64,000 bases of DNA from Arthrobacter sp. AQ5-05 (lineage in GTDB: Bacteria; Actinomycetota; Actinomycetes; Actinomycetales; Micrococcaceae). The stretch is from contig NZ_QMKQ01000006.1 of assembly GCF_003287975.1 (NCBI RefSeq), positions 62,001 to 126,000 of the forward strand, written 5' to 3'. A program made the position numbers and the translations under genes. Below are positions 21,457 to 29,476 of the stretch, in pieces. The notes beneath the pieces are model-generated. The model searched no databases, was not told the origin of the DNA, and worked only from the letters and a program-made list of their open reading frames with translations. Each line of letters starts with the position of its first letter. Position 1 is the stretch's first letter.

Positions 21457-21529
21457 CAGGGCAGACAGGACTCGAACCTGCAACCTGCGGTTTTGGAGAC
21501 CGCTGCGCTACCAATTGCGCCACTACCCT
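21457..21529 (-). tRNA. tRNA-Trp (CCA)
   Basis: On the minus strand the 73-base sequence starts AGGGTAGTGGCGCAATTGGT. Its acceptor stem AGGGTAG pairs with CTGCCCT, the anticodon loop is CTCCAAA with anticodon CCA, and the T-loop is GTTCGAGTC. No CCA tail is encoded. It precedes secE as in many Gram-positive bacteria. Confidence 0.95.
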
Positions 21530-21700
21530 TCGAGCATCAAGCCCGCGGACCCTCAAATCCTTCTCGGACTTGGTGATCCAGATGTTTTCCAACACCGAGG
21601 ATCAAGTCTACGCAAAGAATGTGCCGATTGTCGAACCGGGGGCCCCGTAGGCGTTTTCCAGCCGACATTTGCCCCGGAAACGTCCTGCTAGGTTGGTTGC

Positions 21701-22279
21701 ATGTTCCCCATTACAGCCGGGCGCCCGCGCCCCGGTTCCGCCACCGCCTTGGTCTTGTTGGTTTTTGCCGGCGGTTCGGTGCTTGATTCCATCCTGCGCG
21801 CAACCTCGCGGTACTCGCCGGCAGCCGGAATGCTGCCGCAGATGCTGCTCGCCGTTGTACCGATGTTCATCGCCATTGGCGTCTGGATCTGCCTGCGCGG
21901 CCAAAAGGGGCTTTCCGGGAGCCTCCTCCTGCAATTGCTGCTGGCCATCGGGGTCGGGGTCCTGACCATGGGCTCGGCGCTTCCGCTGTCCTGGTATCTC
22001 GGCATCGGCCTGGTGCTCTGGGCGATGCGTCTGGGCCGTAGCCTGCTGATGTGGGTGGGCACCAGTCTCCTGGTGCTGGCGGGAGGGGCCCAATTCGGAA
22101 TGATCGAATTTTCCGGGGTGCTGTTCCTGCCCTTCACCCTCACCCCTCCGCTGTTCCTCGGTGCTGCCGCCTACTACCAGTGGCACCAGGTGCGCCACAG
22201 CCAGCTGGAGACGGACAGCGACGCGGAGCAGTCCGCACAGCTGCATCGGAATCGCTACGGCCGCGAGCCGGGCCACTAG
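21701..22279 (+). CDS. Putative integral membrane protein
   Basis: 192 residues with about five hydrophobic segments, including TALVLLVFAGGSVLDSIL, MLLAVVPMFIAIGVWICL and LLMWVGTSLLVLAGGAQFG. A polar His/Arg-rich C-terminal tail ends RNRYGREPGH. I do not recognise a family. The opposite strand also has an open frame here, but its Gln/Arg/His-rich translation is not protein-like, so the plus-strand reading is preferred. It is transcribed away from tRNA-Trp and stands alone. Confidence 0.7.
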   Translation: MFPITAGRPRPGSATALVLLVFAGGSVLDSILRATSRYSPAAGMLPQMLLAVVPMFIAIGVWICLRGQKGLSGSLLLQLLLAIGVGVLTMGSALPLSWYLGIGLVLWAMRLGRSLLMWVGTSLLVLAGGAQFGMIEFSGVLFLPFTLTPPLFLGAAAYYQWHQVRHSQLETDSDAEQSAQLHRNRYGREPGH

Positions 22280-22476
22280 GTCCCGAACCCTTCCGGGACC
22301 TGTCTTGGCAGCATTCACGGTGCCACCATGTGCCCGGCCGGCGCTTGCCTCGGTCCGGCGGGAAATACGGCTTCACACTACGACGGCGCGTCAACAAATA
22401 ATAGTGCCGCCACCGCCGCGACCACTAAGCTTGTTCCATACGCAAACCCACACCTCCCTTTCCAGGAAGCGACGAC

Positions 22477-23676
22477 ATGCCACGCATTTCCCGACGTATC
22501 GGGTCCATCGCAGAATCAGCCACGCTTGCCGTAGACGCCAAGGCCAAGGCCCTGAAGGCGGCGGGCCGACCCGTCATCGGCTTCGGCGCCGGTGAACCTG
22601 ACTTCGCCACCCCCGACTACATCGTCGAGGCGGCCGTTGCCGCGGCACGCAACCCCAAGTACCACCGCTACTCCCCCGCCGCCGGCCTGCCCGAGCTGCG
22701 TGCAGCCATCGCCCAGAAGACCATGCGCGACTCGGGCTACCAGCTCGACGCCTCGCAGGTCATGGTCACCAACGGCGGCAAGCAGGCCGTGTACAACGCG
22801 TTTGCCACGCTGCTGGATCCGGGCGACGAGGTCATCGTGCCGACCCCCTACTGGACCACCTACCCCGAGTCCATCCGCCTGGCCGGCGGTGTCCCGGTCG
22901 AGGTGTTCGCGGGCCCGGAGCAGGGTTACAAGGTCACCGTCGACCAGCTCGACGCGGCGGTCACGGACAGGACCAAGGTGCTGCTCTTCGTCTCCCCGTC
23001 GAACCCGACCGGCGCGGTGTATTCCCCGGAGCAGGTCGCGGAAATCGGCCGCTGGGCCGCCTCCAAGGACCTGTGGGTCATCACCGACGAAATCTACGAG
23101 CACCTGACCTACGACGATGCGGTGTTCACCTCGATCGCCACGGCCGCCCCGGAACTGGGCGACAAGGTCATCGTGCTCAACGGCGTGGCCAAGACCTACG
23201 CCATGACCGGTTGGCGCGTGGGATGGATGGCCGGGCCGCTTGACGTCATCAAGGCCGCCACCAACCTGCAGTCGCACTCGACCTCCAACGTCTCGAACAT
23301 CTCGCAGGTCGCCGCGCTGGCCGCCGTCTCGGGCCCGCTGGATGCGGTCGCCGAGATGCGCACCGCCTTCGACCGCCGCCGCAGGGCCATGGTCTCGGCG
23401 CTCAACGCCATCGACGGCGTCAACTGCCCCGTCCCGGAGGGCGCGTTCTACGCGTACTCCGACGTGCGCGCCCTGCTGGGCCGCGAGATCCGCGGCGCGG
23501 TCCCCACGACGTCGGCGGCACTGGCCGCACTGATCCTGGAACAGGTCGAGGTGGCGGTGGTGCCGGGCGAGGCGTTCGGCCCGTCGGGCTACATCCGCAT
23601 GTCCTACGCGCTCGGCGACGAGGACCTGGCCGAGGGCGTCGGCCGCCTGGCCACCCTCCTTGGCGAGGCCAAGTAA
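22477..23676 (+). CDS. Class I PLP-dependent aminotransferase (aspartate aminotransferase type)
   Basis: A fold-type I aminotransferase of 399 residues that moves amino groups between amino acids and 2-oxo acids. The PLP Lys239 is in [18 protein letters not shown]. Other landmarks are [15 protein letters not shown] at the N-terminus, [23 protein letters not shown] with the PLP-contacting Asp and Tyr, and [14 protein letters not shown] near the C-terminus with the substrate-binding Arg. This is the aspartate/aromatic subfamily Ib pattern; exact substrate is not determined. It is monocistronic and ends at a perfect 20-base-pair hairpin. Confidence 0.92.
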   Translation: MPRISRRIGSIAESATLAVDAKAKALKAAGRPVIGFGAGEPDFATPDYIVEAAVAAARNPKYHRYSPAAGLPELRAAIAQKTMRDSGYQLDASQVMVTNGGKQAVYNAFATLLDPGDEVIVPTPYWTTYPESIRLAGGVPVEVFAGPEQGYKVTVDQLDAAVTDRTKVLLFVSPSNPTGAVYSPEQVAEIGRWAASKDLWVITDEIYEHLTYDDAVFTSIATAAPELGDKVIVLNGVAKTYAMTGWRVGWMAGPLDVIKAATNLQSHSTSNVSNISQVAALAAVSGPLDAVAEMRTAFDRRRRAMVSALNAIDGVNCPVPEGAFYAYSDVRALLGREIRGAVPTTSAALAALILEQVEVAVVPGEAFGPSGYIRMSYALGDEDLAEGVGRLATLLGEAK

Positions 23677-23697
23677 CCGAACCTGCATGACACAACG

Positions 23698-23742
23698 AAG
23701 GCCGGCGGCAGGATTCCCTTGCGGAATCCTGCCGCCGGCCTT
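23698..23742 (+). terminator. Terminator after the aminotransferase gene
   Basis: Perfect 20-base-pair inverted repeat (23698-23717 with 23723-23742) around a five-base loop, 21 bases past the stop codon. The outer arms begin AAGGCCGGCGG and end CCGCCGGCCTT. No long T-run follows. Confidence 0.75.
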
Positions 23743-23842
23743 CCTCGTATCCTCTGCCGGGTAGGAACACGTGGGCAGGCTCCCCGGATGCCGTGCGCTG
23801 CATGCTGGAGACCCGCCGTCCGGCAAGCCGGGCGGCAAGCGC

Positions 23843-24292
23843 CCAACCGGCCGAAATGATGTGTGCCCCGGGTGCCACGTTCGCCGTCACATGGCGGTCA
23901 GGCTCGGTGCCGAGGCGTCGGGAATGATTTGGAGCCGGGCCCTGCCCCCTGCCCCGGCCCCCGCGTTCAACCGCGCCGACGACAAGGGCCTTGCCGGACG
24001 CTCCACGGCCCCTGGCCACGGGACACCCACCGCCAATGAAGGTCCCGTCGACCTCGACAGCCCCCGTGGGTCGCCCATGGGCCGAAGGGTCCACGGCCAT
24101 GCGGAACCCCTGCAGCATTGTCCAGGGCATCCCATAGCTGCCCAGGCCAGTGGAGTGCGGCGGGGTTTGGGCCGAAAGGCCTTGCTTGGAGACCGTCACC
24201 AACCACGCAGCCTCGAACCACAGCTTGAGCGGGGTCCGATTCCCACGGTGAGGCGCTCCTCCGGAATAGCAGGAGGGACCTCCCCGGTCATG
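23843..24292 (-). mobile_element. Remnant of an IS1595-type (ISXO2-like) transposase
   Basis: Minus-strand translation gives the family landmarks NRTPLKLWFEAAWLVTVSKQ, GLGSYGMPWTMLQGFRMAV and EVDGTFIGG, followed by RGRGASGKALVVGAVE. In another frame comes RARLQIIPDASAPSLTAM, and back in the first frame TANVAPGAHIISAGW. Two compensating frameshifts therefore interrupt it. The N-terminal zinc-ribbon part and everything after the SAGW segment are missing. In intact members the first block reads VDET and the last ends DGW, so the second catalytic Asp is also lost. No terminal inverted repeats were found. It is a dead fragment. Confidence 0.75.
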
Positions 24293-24354
24293 AAAGGCAG
24301 CGCGAGAGGTGCCTGACCCAGGTACCGGACCACACACCATGGAGGATCATCGTC

Positions 24355-24958
24355 ATGACCACCATCAGCATCATCGGTTCGGGCAACATGGCCTCCGCCA
24401 TCGGTACCCGGGCAGCGAAGCACGGCCACACCATCGAGCTCATGGGCCGCCAAAGCGCAGGCACTCGCCGACCAGATCGCCAACGGAGCCACCGTCGGCA
24501 CGTTCGGCGCAAGGCCGGCGGGTGAAATCGTCATCATGGCCGTGACGTACAGCGGTGTGGTTGACGCGGACGCGAACCACGGCGATGGGCTGGCCGGCAA
24601 AATCCTCGTCGATATCTCCAACCCGTTCAATGACGACGCCAGCGGGCTGGTGAGCACAAGTTCCGCCGCCCAGCAGATCGCGGCTGCCGCCCCTGGGAGC
24701 GCCGATGTCGTGAAGGCCCTGAACACGGTCTTCGGCCACGTTCTGGCCAAGGGCACGCCGCTGGACGCGTTCATCGCGGGCGACAGCGCCGATGCGAAGT
24801 CGGTTGTCACGGCGTTCCTGCAGAGCCTGGAACTGCGACCCCTCGGTGCAGCTGGGCTGCAGGCGGCCTCGATCCTCGAGTCGACCGGCCTCCTGCTGAT
24901 GGGGCTGGCGCGCAATGGCGCCGGCTTCGACGTCGCTTTGGGCGCCGAGGTCCGCTGA
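24355..24958 (+). pseudogene. NADPH-dependent F420 reductase-like / NAD(P)-binding oxidoreductase, frameshifted
   Basis: The reading from ATG 24355 (ribosome binding site GGAGG) gives MTTISIIGSGNMASAIGTRA, a dinucleotide-binding GxGxxA turn, and runs to ELMGR. The family sequence then continues in another frame, AKAQALADQIANGATVGTFG, on to 24958. A shift occurs near 24445-24455; the first frame alone stops near 24525. The second part contains KILVDISNPF and VVKALNTVFGHVLA, typical of this NADP-binding family. The gene lies next to the transposase remnant and looks inactivated, unless the frameshift is a sequencing error. Confidence 0.75.
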
Positions 24959-25167
24959 GGATTCTCTCCAGCAGCGAACAAGGCCGCGATCGCCCCATGG
25001 GAGTACCTTGGGGAAGGGCTTCCACGTCGAACCCGGGATGCCGCGATGCCCGGTGCCAAGTCCTTGGTCGACACTTCAAAAGCCTGGCGTCGGCATCGGG
25101 AAAGGCATCAGGATTTGCTCGTCCCGTGGTTTCCCCCGATGACTTGCCACGGGCCCGTCGGCGCAGT

Positions 25168-25211
25168 GTCGCCAGGCAGGACGCCTCGTAGCCCATGTCC
25201 TGCCTGGCGAC
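25168..25211 (-). terminator. Hairpin downstream of the LuxR-type regulator
   Basis: Perfect 15-base-pair inverted repeat, GTCGCCAGGCAGGAC at 25168-25182 and its complement at 25197-25211, with a 14-base loop. It lies 39 bases past the regulator stop codon. There is no T-run, so its terminator role is inferred from position. Confidence 0.5.
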
Positions 25212-25249
25212 TCAATGGCAGGAGTGCGACCATTCGCCGGCCTCCAGGC

Positions 25250-25900
25250 TCAGAGGATCCGGCGGTCCACGGCCCAGCGGGTGAGTTCGTGCCGGTTGGA
25301 AAGCTGCAGCTTGCGCAGCACGCTCGAGACGTGGGTCTCGACGGTCTTGACCGAGATGAACAGGTCCTTGGCGACCTCCTTGTAGCTGTAGCCGCGCGCG
25401 ATCAGGCGCATGACCTCCAGCTCGCGGGCGCTGAGCAGATCCAGGTCCTCGTCGGCGCTGATCGCCGCCTGCGTGCCGAAGGCATCGAGCACGAATCCGG
25501 CCAGGCGCGGGGAAAACACCGCGTCTCCGCCCGCCACCCGTGCCACGGCATCGGAGATCTGCGCCCCGGAGATGGACTTGGTGACGTAGCCGCGGGCCCC
25601 GGCACGGATCACCGTGACCACGTCCTCGGCGGCATCCGAGACGCTCAGGGCCAGGAAACGGGTTGCCTCGAACAGCTCGGCGCAGCCGGCCAGCACCTCG
25701 GCACCGCCGCCGCCGCGCCCCCCGGGCAGGTGCACGTCAAGCAGCACCACGTCGGGCCGCTCGGCGTGGATCACGGCAATCGCTTCCTCCACGGTTGCCG
25801 CCTCTCCGGCCACCATGATGCGCGCGTCGAGGTCGGCCTTGAGCCCGGACCTGAAAATGGCGTGGTCATCGACGATGACCACGCGAAGGGTCTCACTCAT
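25250..25900 (-). CDS. LuxR/NarL-type response regulator (EsrR-like)
   Basis: A two-component response regulator of 216 residues. The receiver domain has the acidic pair Asp11-Asp12 (VVIVDDHAIF), the phosphoacceptor Asp55 in VVLLDVHLPGG and the conserved Lys in GYVTKSISG. The C-terminal LuxR helix-turn-helix reads LSARELEVMRLIARGYSYKE followed by SVKTVETHVSSVLRKL. Its first eight bases overlap the 3' end of the kinase gene, so the pair is translationally coupled. With its kinase and the divergent PspC gene it resembles the EsrISR cell-envelope stress system of Corynebacterium glutamicum; orthology is inferred. Confidence 0.93.
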   Translation of the reverse strand: MSETLRVVIVDDHAIFRSGLKADLDARIMVAGEAATVEEAIAVIHAERPDVVLLDVHLPGGRGGGGAEVLAGCAELFEATRFLALSVSDAAEDVVTVIRAGARGYVTKSISGAQISDAVARVAGGDAVFSPRLAGFVLDAFGTQAAISADEDLDLLSARELEVMRLIARGYSYKEVAKDLFISVKTVETHVSSVLRKLQLSNRHELTRWAVDRRIL

Positions 25901-27152
25901 GTTCTTCTCCCTGGGTGTGTTTCATGGACAGGTGCACCTCGGTGCCGCCTTCCGAACTGCGGATGTCGGCGGATCCGCCATTGCGGTTCATCCGCCCGAT
26001 GATTGATTCGCGCACGCCCAGCCGGTCCCCGGCCACCTGCGAGAGCTCGAAGCCCGGTCCGCGGTCGCGGATGAAGACGTCCACGCCGTCGTCGCGGGCC
26101 TCGACGTACACCGAGACCTCTCCGCCGGCGTGCTTGGCTGCGTTGACCATCGCCTCGCGGGCCGCCTGCAGCAGCGCGTCGTGCCCGGCCAGGCCGCTGC
26201 GGGCCCCCACGACGACCACGTCGATGTGCGCGTCGTGGCTGTCCTCGATGCGGGCCGCCTCCCCGCGGATGGCCTGCCCGATGTCGCCCTCGGCGGCCGG
26301 GGCCTCGCGGTAGAGCCATTGGCGCAGTTCGCGTTCCTGGGCGCGGGCCAGCCGCATCACCTGGGCGGGGTCGGTGGACCGGCGCTGGATCACGGCCAGG
26401 GTCTGGAGCACCGAGTCGTGCAGGTGCGCGGCGATCTCGGCGCGTTCGTCGGCTCGCACCCGCGAGGACCGTTCGGTGGTGTAGTCGCGCCAGAAGCGCA
26501 GTGCCCAGGGCAGCAGCACCAGGCCCACGCCGCACAGGACCACGGTGCCCACCAGCAACCCGGAGAACAGCGCCGCCCAGGAGACCGTTCCCGAAAGCAG
26601 GAAGACCAGGCCCAGCACCACCAGTGCCACCCCTGCCGCCAACCGGGCCACACCGGAGCGGCGGTCGGCCCCCGCACGGCGGAGCAAGCCCTCGCGCCCG
26701 CTGGCATCGAGCTGCGTCCAGGCGGTCACCGCACCGGCAAGGATGATCACCACCGGCCAGATGATGCCCCAGTCGAGGTCCAGGCCCATCAATTGCGCGG
26801 ACACCAGGCCCGCCAACGCCAGCAGCGCCGCACCGGCCAGGATCTCGCGGTGGGCACCCTGCCGCGCGCTGCGCGGTCCCTCGGCAACCCGGTTCAGCGA
26901 TTCGGCCAGGGTGGGACGCCGCGGGCCGGCATGAAGCTCTTCCTCGCGGGCCTTGTCCTCGGAGGAGGGCATGAATATCCACAACCAGCCGTAGAGCACG
27001 ATCCCGGCCCCGCCGGCCAGCACCGCGATGGCCATCAATACGCGGACGGCCCGCAGAGACAGCCCAAGGTGGGCCGCGACCCCCGCGCACACCCCGGCCA
27101 GGATGCGTGGTTCCCCACGGACCAGCGCGGGACGGCTCGGTGCTTGTGTCAT
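25893..27152 (-). CDS. PspC-domain sensor histidine kinase (EsrS-like)
   Basis: A 419-residue membrane histidine kinase whose sensory part is a PspC domain (PRILAGVCAGVAAHLGLSLR, then GGAGIVLYGWLWIFMPS). Two further pairs of membrane segments follow near residues 105-155 and 175-225. The HisKA_3 box is ERAEIAAHLHDSVLQTL. The ATPase domain has the N-box REAMVNAAKHAG and the G-box DRGPGFELSQ. The chosen start is ATG 27152, because GGATGGA four bases upstream serves as ribosome binding site; an ATG four codons earlier is possible. It diverges from the PspC/LiaF-like gene, with which it shares a 125-base promoter region. Confidence 0.9.
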   Translation of the reverse strand: MTQAPSRPALVRGEPRILAGVCAGVAAHLGLSLRAVRVLMAIAVLAGGAGIVLYGWLWIFMPSSEDKAREEELHAGPRRPTLAESLNRVAEGPRSARQGAHREILAGAALLALAGLVSAQLMGLDLDWGIIWPVVIILAGAVTAWTQLDASGREGLLRRAGADRRSGVARLAAGVALVVLGLVFLLSGTVSWAALFSGLLVGTVVLCGVGLVLLPWALRFWRDYTTERSSRVRADERAEIAAHLHDSVLQTLAVIQRRSTDPAQVMRLARAQERELRQWLYREAPAAEGDIGQAIRGEAARIEDSHDAHIDVVVVGARSGLAGHDALLQAAREAMVNAAKHAGGEVSVYVEARDDGVDVFIRDRGPGFELSQVAGDRLGVRESIIGRMNRNGGSADIRSSEGGTEVHLSMKHTQGEEHE

Positions 27153-27277
27153 GCTTCCATCCAAGCACGATTCGGCCCCGCCACGGTGCCGTTCAGGGGT
27201 ACCCCGGGCCAGGTTCAGGGTTCAATCAGGGCCGACCCCCATGGCGGGGACGCCCGCGACGCGACAGGATTGGAGAC

Positions 27278-28645
27278 ATGAACCAAACACCTGTTGAGAA
27301 TGGATTCTTCCGCTGGGTCCGAGACCTGGGGGTCAACCGCAGCGAACATGCCTGGATCGGCGGCGTGGCGGCCGGGGTCGGCAAGCGCTTCGGCATCGAC
27401 CCGATCCTGGCCCGGGGCATCCTGCTGGTCTTGTGCCTGTTCGGCGGGGTCGGCCTTGCCGCCTACGGCCTGGCCTGGGCCCTGCTGCCCGGACACGACG
27501 GGCGGATCCACCTGCAGGAAGCTGCCCGCGGCCGCTGGTCAAGCGGGATGACCGGTGCCGTGCTGTTCTTCGTCGTCGGCAGCATCGGACGGCCCCTGGC
27601 CTTGGACTCCTGGAACTGGGGCGGCTGGTGGGGCGGATGGATCGTCCCCGCCGTCGTCGTGGGACTGGTGCTCTGGCTGGTTTTCTCCCGCCGCCCCGAG
27701 GCCCCCGCTTCCCGCCAGGCAGGGTCACCCGGGCCCTTTGGCCCGCAGCCTTCATCCGGGACGCCCGGCCCCGGCGGGCAGGTGCCCTTCGGCCCGCAAC
27801 CTGAACCCTCCGTTCCGGGTCCCGAAGCGCCGTTCTCCGGCGCCACCCATCCAACACCCGAAAGCAGGGCAACCATGGAGAACAATCCTCCGACAGTCTC
27901 CTTCAACACCCCCGGACCTGCTTCCGGGTCGGTACGCGCGGACACCGGGTCGGGCCACACCGGCCCCGCCCCCTACGTCCCGGCTCCGCCGGAGCCCCGC
28001 GGGCCCAAGACCCCGCGCCCGCTTCCGTTGCCCGGACACCAGGGGGCGATCGTGCTGGGCATCGCCGCGGTGGTCGGAGGGCTGGTCCTCGGCATGGAAA
28101 ACCTCGGCTACATCGACCTGGGCCGTTCCACCGCCGCGGTGGCCCTGGCCGCGGCGCTGTTGGTGATCGGCATCGGCGTCGTCGGCGCAGCCGCTTCGCG
28201 ACGCACCGGTGGCGTGCTGGTCGGGCTCGGCATCCCGGTGCTGATCCTGACGCTGGTGGTCGGCGGCGCATCGGTGACCGCCAACCACCACCCGTCCTGG
28301 TTCACGACTTCCGGCATCACGGAGCACAGCGGAAACAACTACGACATCGCCTTCCACAACGGCAGCCTGGATCTGACCGGATACTCCACGATCACGACGG
28401 ACACCACCGTGAACGTGGACAACGCGTTCAGCAACATGGAGATCATGGTTCCCGGCAACATCCCGGTCATCGTCAACGCCGAGGGCGCCTTCAGCGTCGT
28501 GCGGCTGTCCTCCGTGGACACGGCGCAACCCGGCAGCAGCAACCGGCTCAACCCCCAGGCCACCGGCCCCACCCTGACCCTCGAGATCGACGGAGCGTTC
28601 AACTCCGTCACCGTCACCCCACAGAAAGCAGCGGTCACGCCATGA
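27278..28645 (+). CDS. PspC-domain membrane protein with LiaF-like C-terminus (EsrI-like)
   Basis: 455 residues. An N-terminal PspC domain (HAWIGGVAAGVGKRFGIDPI to AAYGLAWALLPG) is followed by two more membrane segments. A Pro/Gly-rich cytoplasmic linker of about 120 residues comes next, then three hydrophobic segments. The C-terminus is beta-rich, with GSLDLTGYSTITTDTTVNVD and FSNMEIMVPGNIPVIVNAEG resembling the LiaF/DUF2154 fold. ATG 27278 is preceded by TTGGAGAC. It diverges from the kinase-regulator pair. In Corynebacterium the equivalent PspC protein EsrI inhibits the kinase until envelope stress; that role is inferred here. Its stop overlaps the next gene's ATG. Confidence 0.88.
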   Translation: MNQTPVENGFFRWVRDLGVNRSEHAWIGGVAAGVGKRFGIDPILARGILLVLCLFGGVGLAAYGLAWALLPGHDGRIHLQEAARGRWSSGMTGAVLFFVVGSIGRPLALDSWNWGGWWGGWIVPAVVVGLVLWLVFSRRPEAPASRQAGSPGPFGPQPSSGTPGPGGQVPFGPQPEPSVPGPEAPFSGATHPTPESRATMENNPPTVSFNTPGPASGSVRADTGSGHTGPAPYVPAPPEPRGPKTPRPLPLPGHQGAIVLGIAAVVGGLVLGMENLGYIDLGRSTAAVALAAALLVIGIGVVGAAASRRTGGVLVGLGIPVLILTLVVGGASVTANHHPSWFTTSGITEHSGNNYDIAFHNGSLDLTGYSTITTDTTVNVDNAFSNMEIMVPGNIPVIVNAEGAFSVVRLSSVDTAQPGSSNRLNPQATGPTLTLEIDGAFNSVTVTPQKAAVTP

Positions 28646-28872
28646 GCGAGCACTCCTTGAATGAACACACCGCTTCCGGAACCGAATCCGCACGGTTCCC
28701 CATCGGGACCTTGGTTTTCGGACTCATCCTGGTCGTCGTCGCGGCCGCCGTGCTGCTCTCGCTGCTGACCGGCTTCCAGGTCAACGGCGGGCTGCTGGCC
28801 ATCGGCGTGCTGGTCTTTGCGGGCCTGGCGATGGTCATCGGCGGCATCGCCGCCAGCCGAAGGCACGGCTGA
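28642..28872 (+). CDS. Small two-helix membrane protein in the PspC operon
   Basis: 76 residues: a polar N-terminus of about 22 residues, then two membrane helices (LVFGLILVVVAAAVLLSLLT and LLAIGVLVFAGLAMVIGGIA) and a short RRHG tail. The ATG overlaps the stop of the PspC/LiaF-like gene (ATGA), implying coupled translation. I do not recognise a named family; its place suggests a part in the same envelope-stress response. Confidence 0.75.
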   Translation: MSEHSLNEHTASGTESARFPIGTLVFGLILVVVAAAVLLSLLTGFQVNGGLLAIGVLVFAGLAMVIGGIAASRRHG

Positions 28873-28928
28873 GCCGCCCCTTTCGGCAAAAACCCCAGCA
28901 CGCTCCACCGCACGAATCCGTGCCAGGC

Positions 28929-29192
28929 ATGAAAGACTTTGACACCATGGACACCTTTTTCAATTCCCTTCGCTCGATCCCGCTCCGCCGCGGCCCCAAG
29001 CGCCTGGTCGGCGGCGTCGCCGGCGGCATCGCCGACAAGTTCGGCTGGGACGTCACCCTGGTGCGGATCGGGGTGCTGCTCAGCTTCCTGCTGCCGGTCT
29101 TCGGCCTCGGCGCCTACGTGGTCGCCTGGCTGCTGATCCCCAACCAGGACGACACGATCGCCCTGCAGAAGCTGATCCGCTCGGTGGGCTGA
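28929..29192 (+). CDS. Small PspC-domain protein
   Basis: 87 residues, essentially one PspC domain: RRGPKRLVGGVAGGIADKFG, a segment WDVTLVRIGVLLSFLLPVFG and LGAYVVAWLLIPNQ. A short tail ends KLIRSVG. Starts at GTG 28920, ATG 28929 and ATG 28947 are all possible and none has a strong ribosome binding site; I chose ATG 28929. It is the third gene in the plus-strand PspC run and is probably an accessory membrane component of that system. Confidence 0.8.
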   Translation: MKDFDTMDTFFNSLRSIPLRRGPKRLVGGVAGGIADKFGWDVTLVRIGVLLSFLLPVFGLGAYVVAWLLIPNQDDTIALQKLIRSVG

Positions 29193-29358
29193 CGCTTCAC
29201 CCCTGCATCGCCCAGGGCCATTCCGCCGGGCAGAAACCTCCCCGTGCGGCATGGCCCTGGTGCGTCCACGACACGCCAGGGGCGCGGCGCGCAGGCCCGT
29301 TGCCGAGACGGTGGCGGCGTCATGCGGGCGGCGCAGGGCCGACGCGGTGTTGGTCATC

Positions 29359-29383
29359 ACAAGTGTTGCTTGGCTACACTTGT
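29359..29383 (+). promoter_or_regulatory. Inverted repeat over a possible pfkA promoter
   Basis: ACAAGTG and CACTTGT, separated by 11 bases, form a perfect inverted repeat about 95 bases before pfkA. A -10-like TACACT (29375-29380) lies inside the right arm. The arrangement resembles an operator over a promoter, but no regulator is identified. Confidence 0.35.
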
Positions 29384-29476
29384 TCTCGGCGAGCTCAACG
29401 TCGCGCTCCAACACACAACGCCCGGACCGAGGCAGGTCCCTCGTGGGTGATCGAGCACCAAAAGAATTGAGTGAGC

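Noticed and set aside
21608-22318. 236-codon minus-strand frame opposite the membrane protein at 21701-22279
   Set aside because: Its translation is Gln/Arg/His-rich; the plus strand gives regular membrane helices and is preferred.
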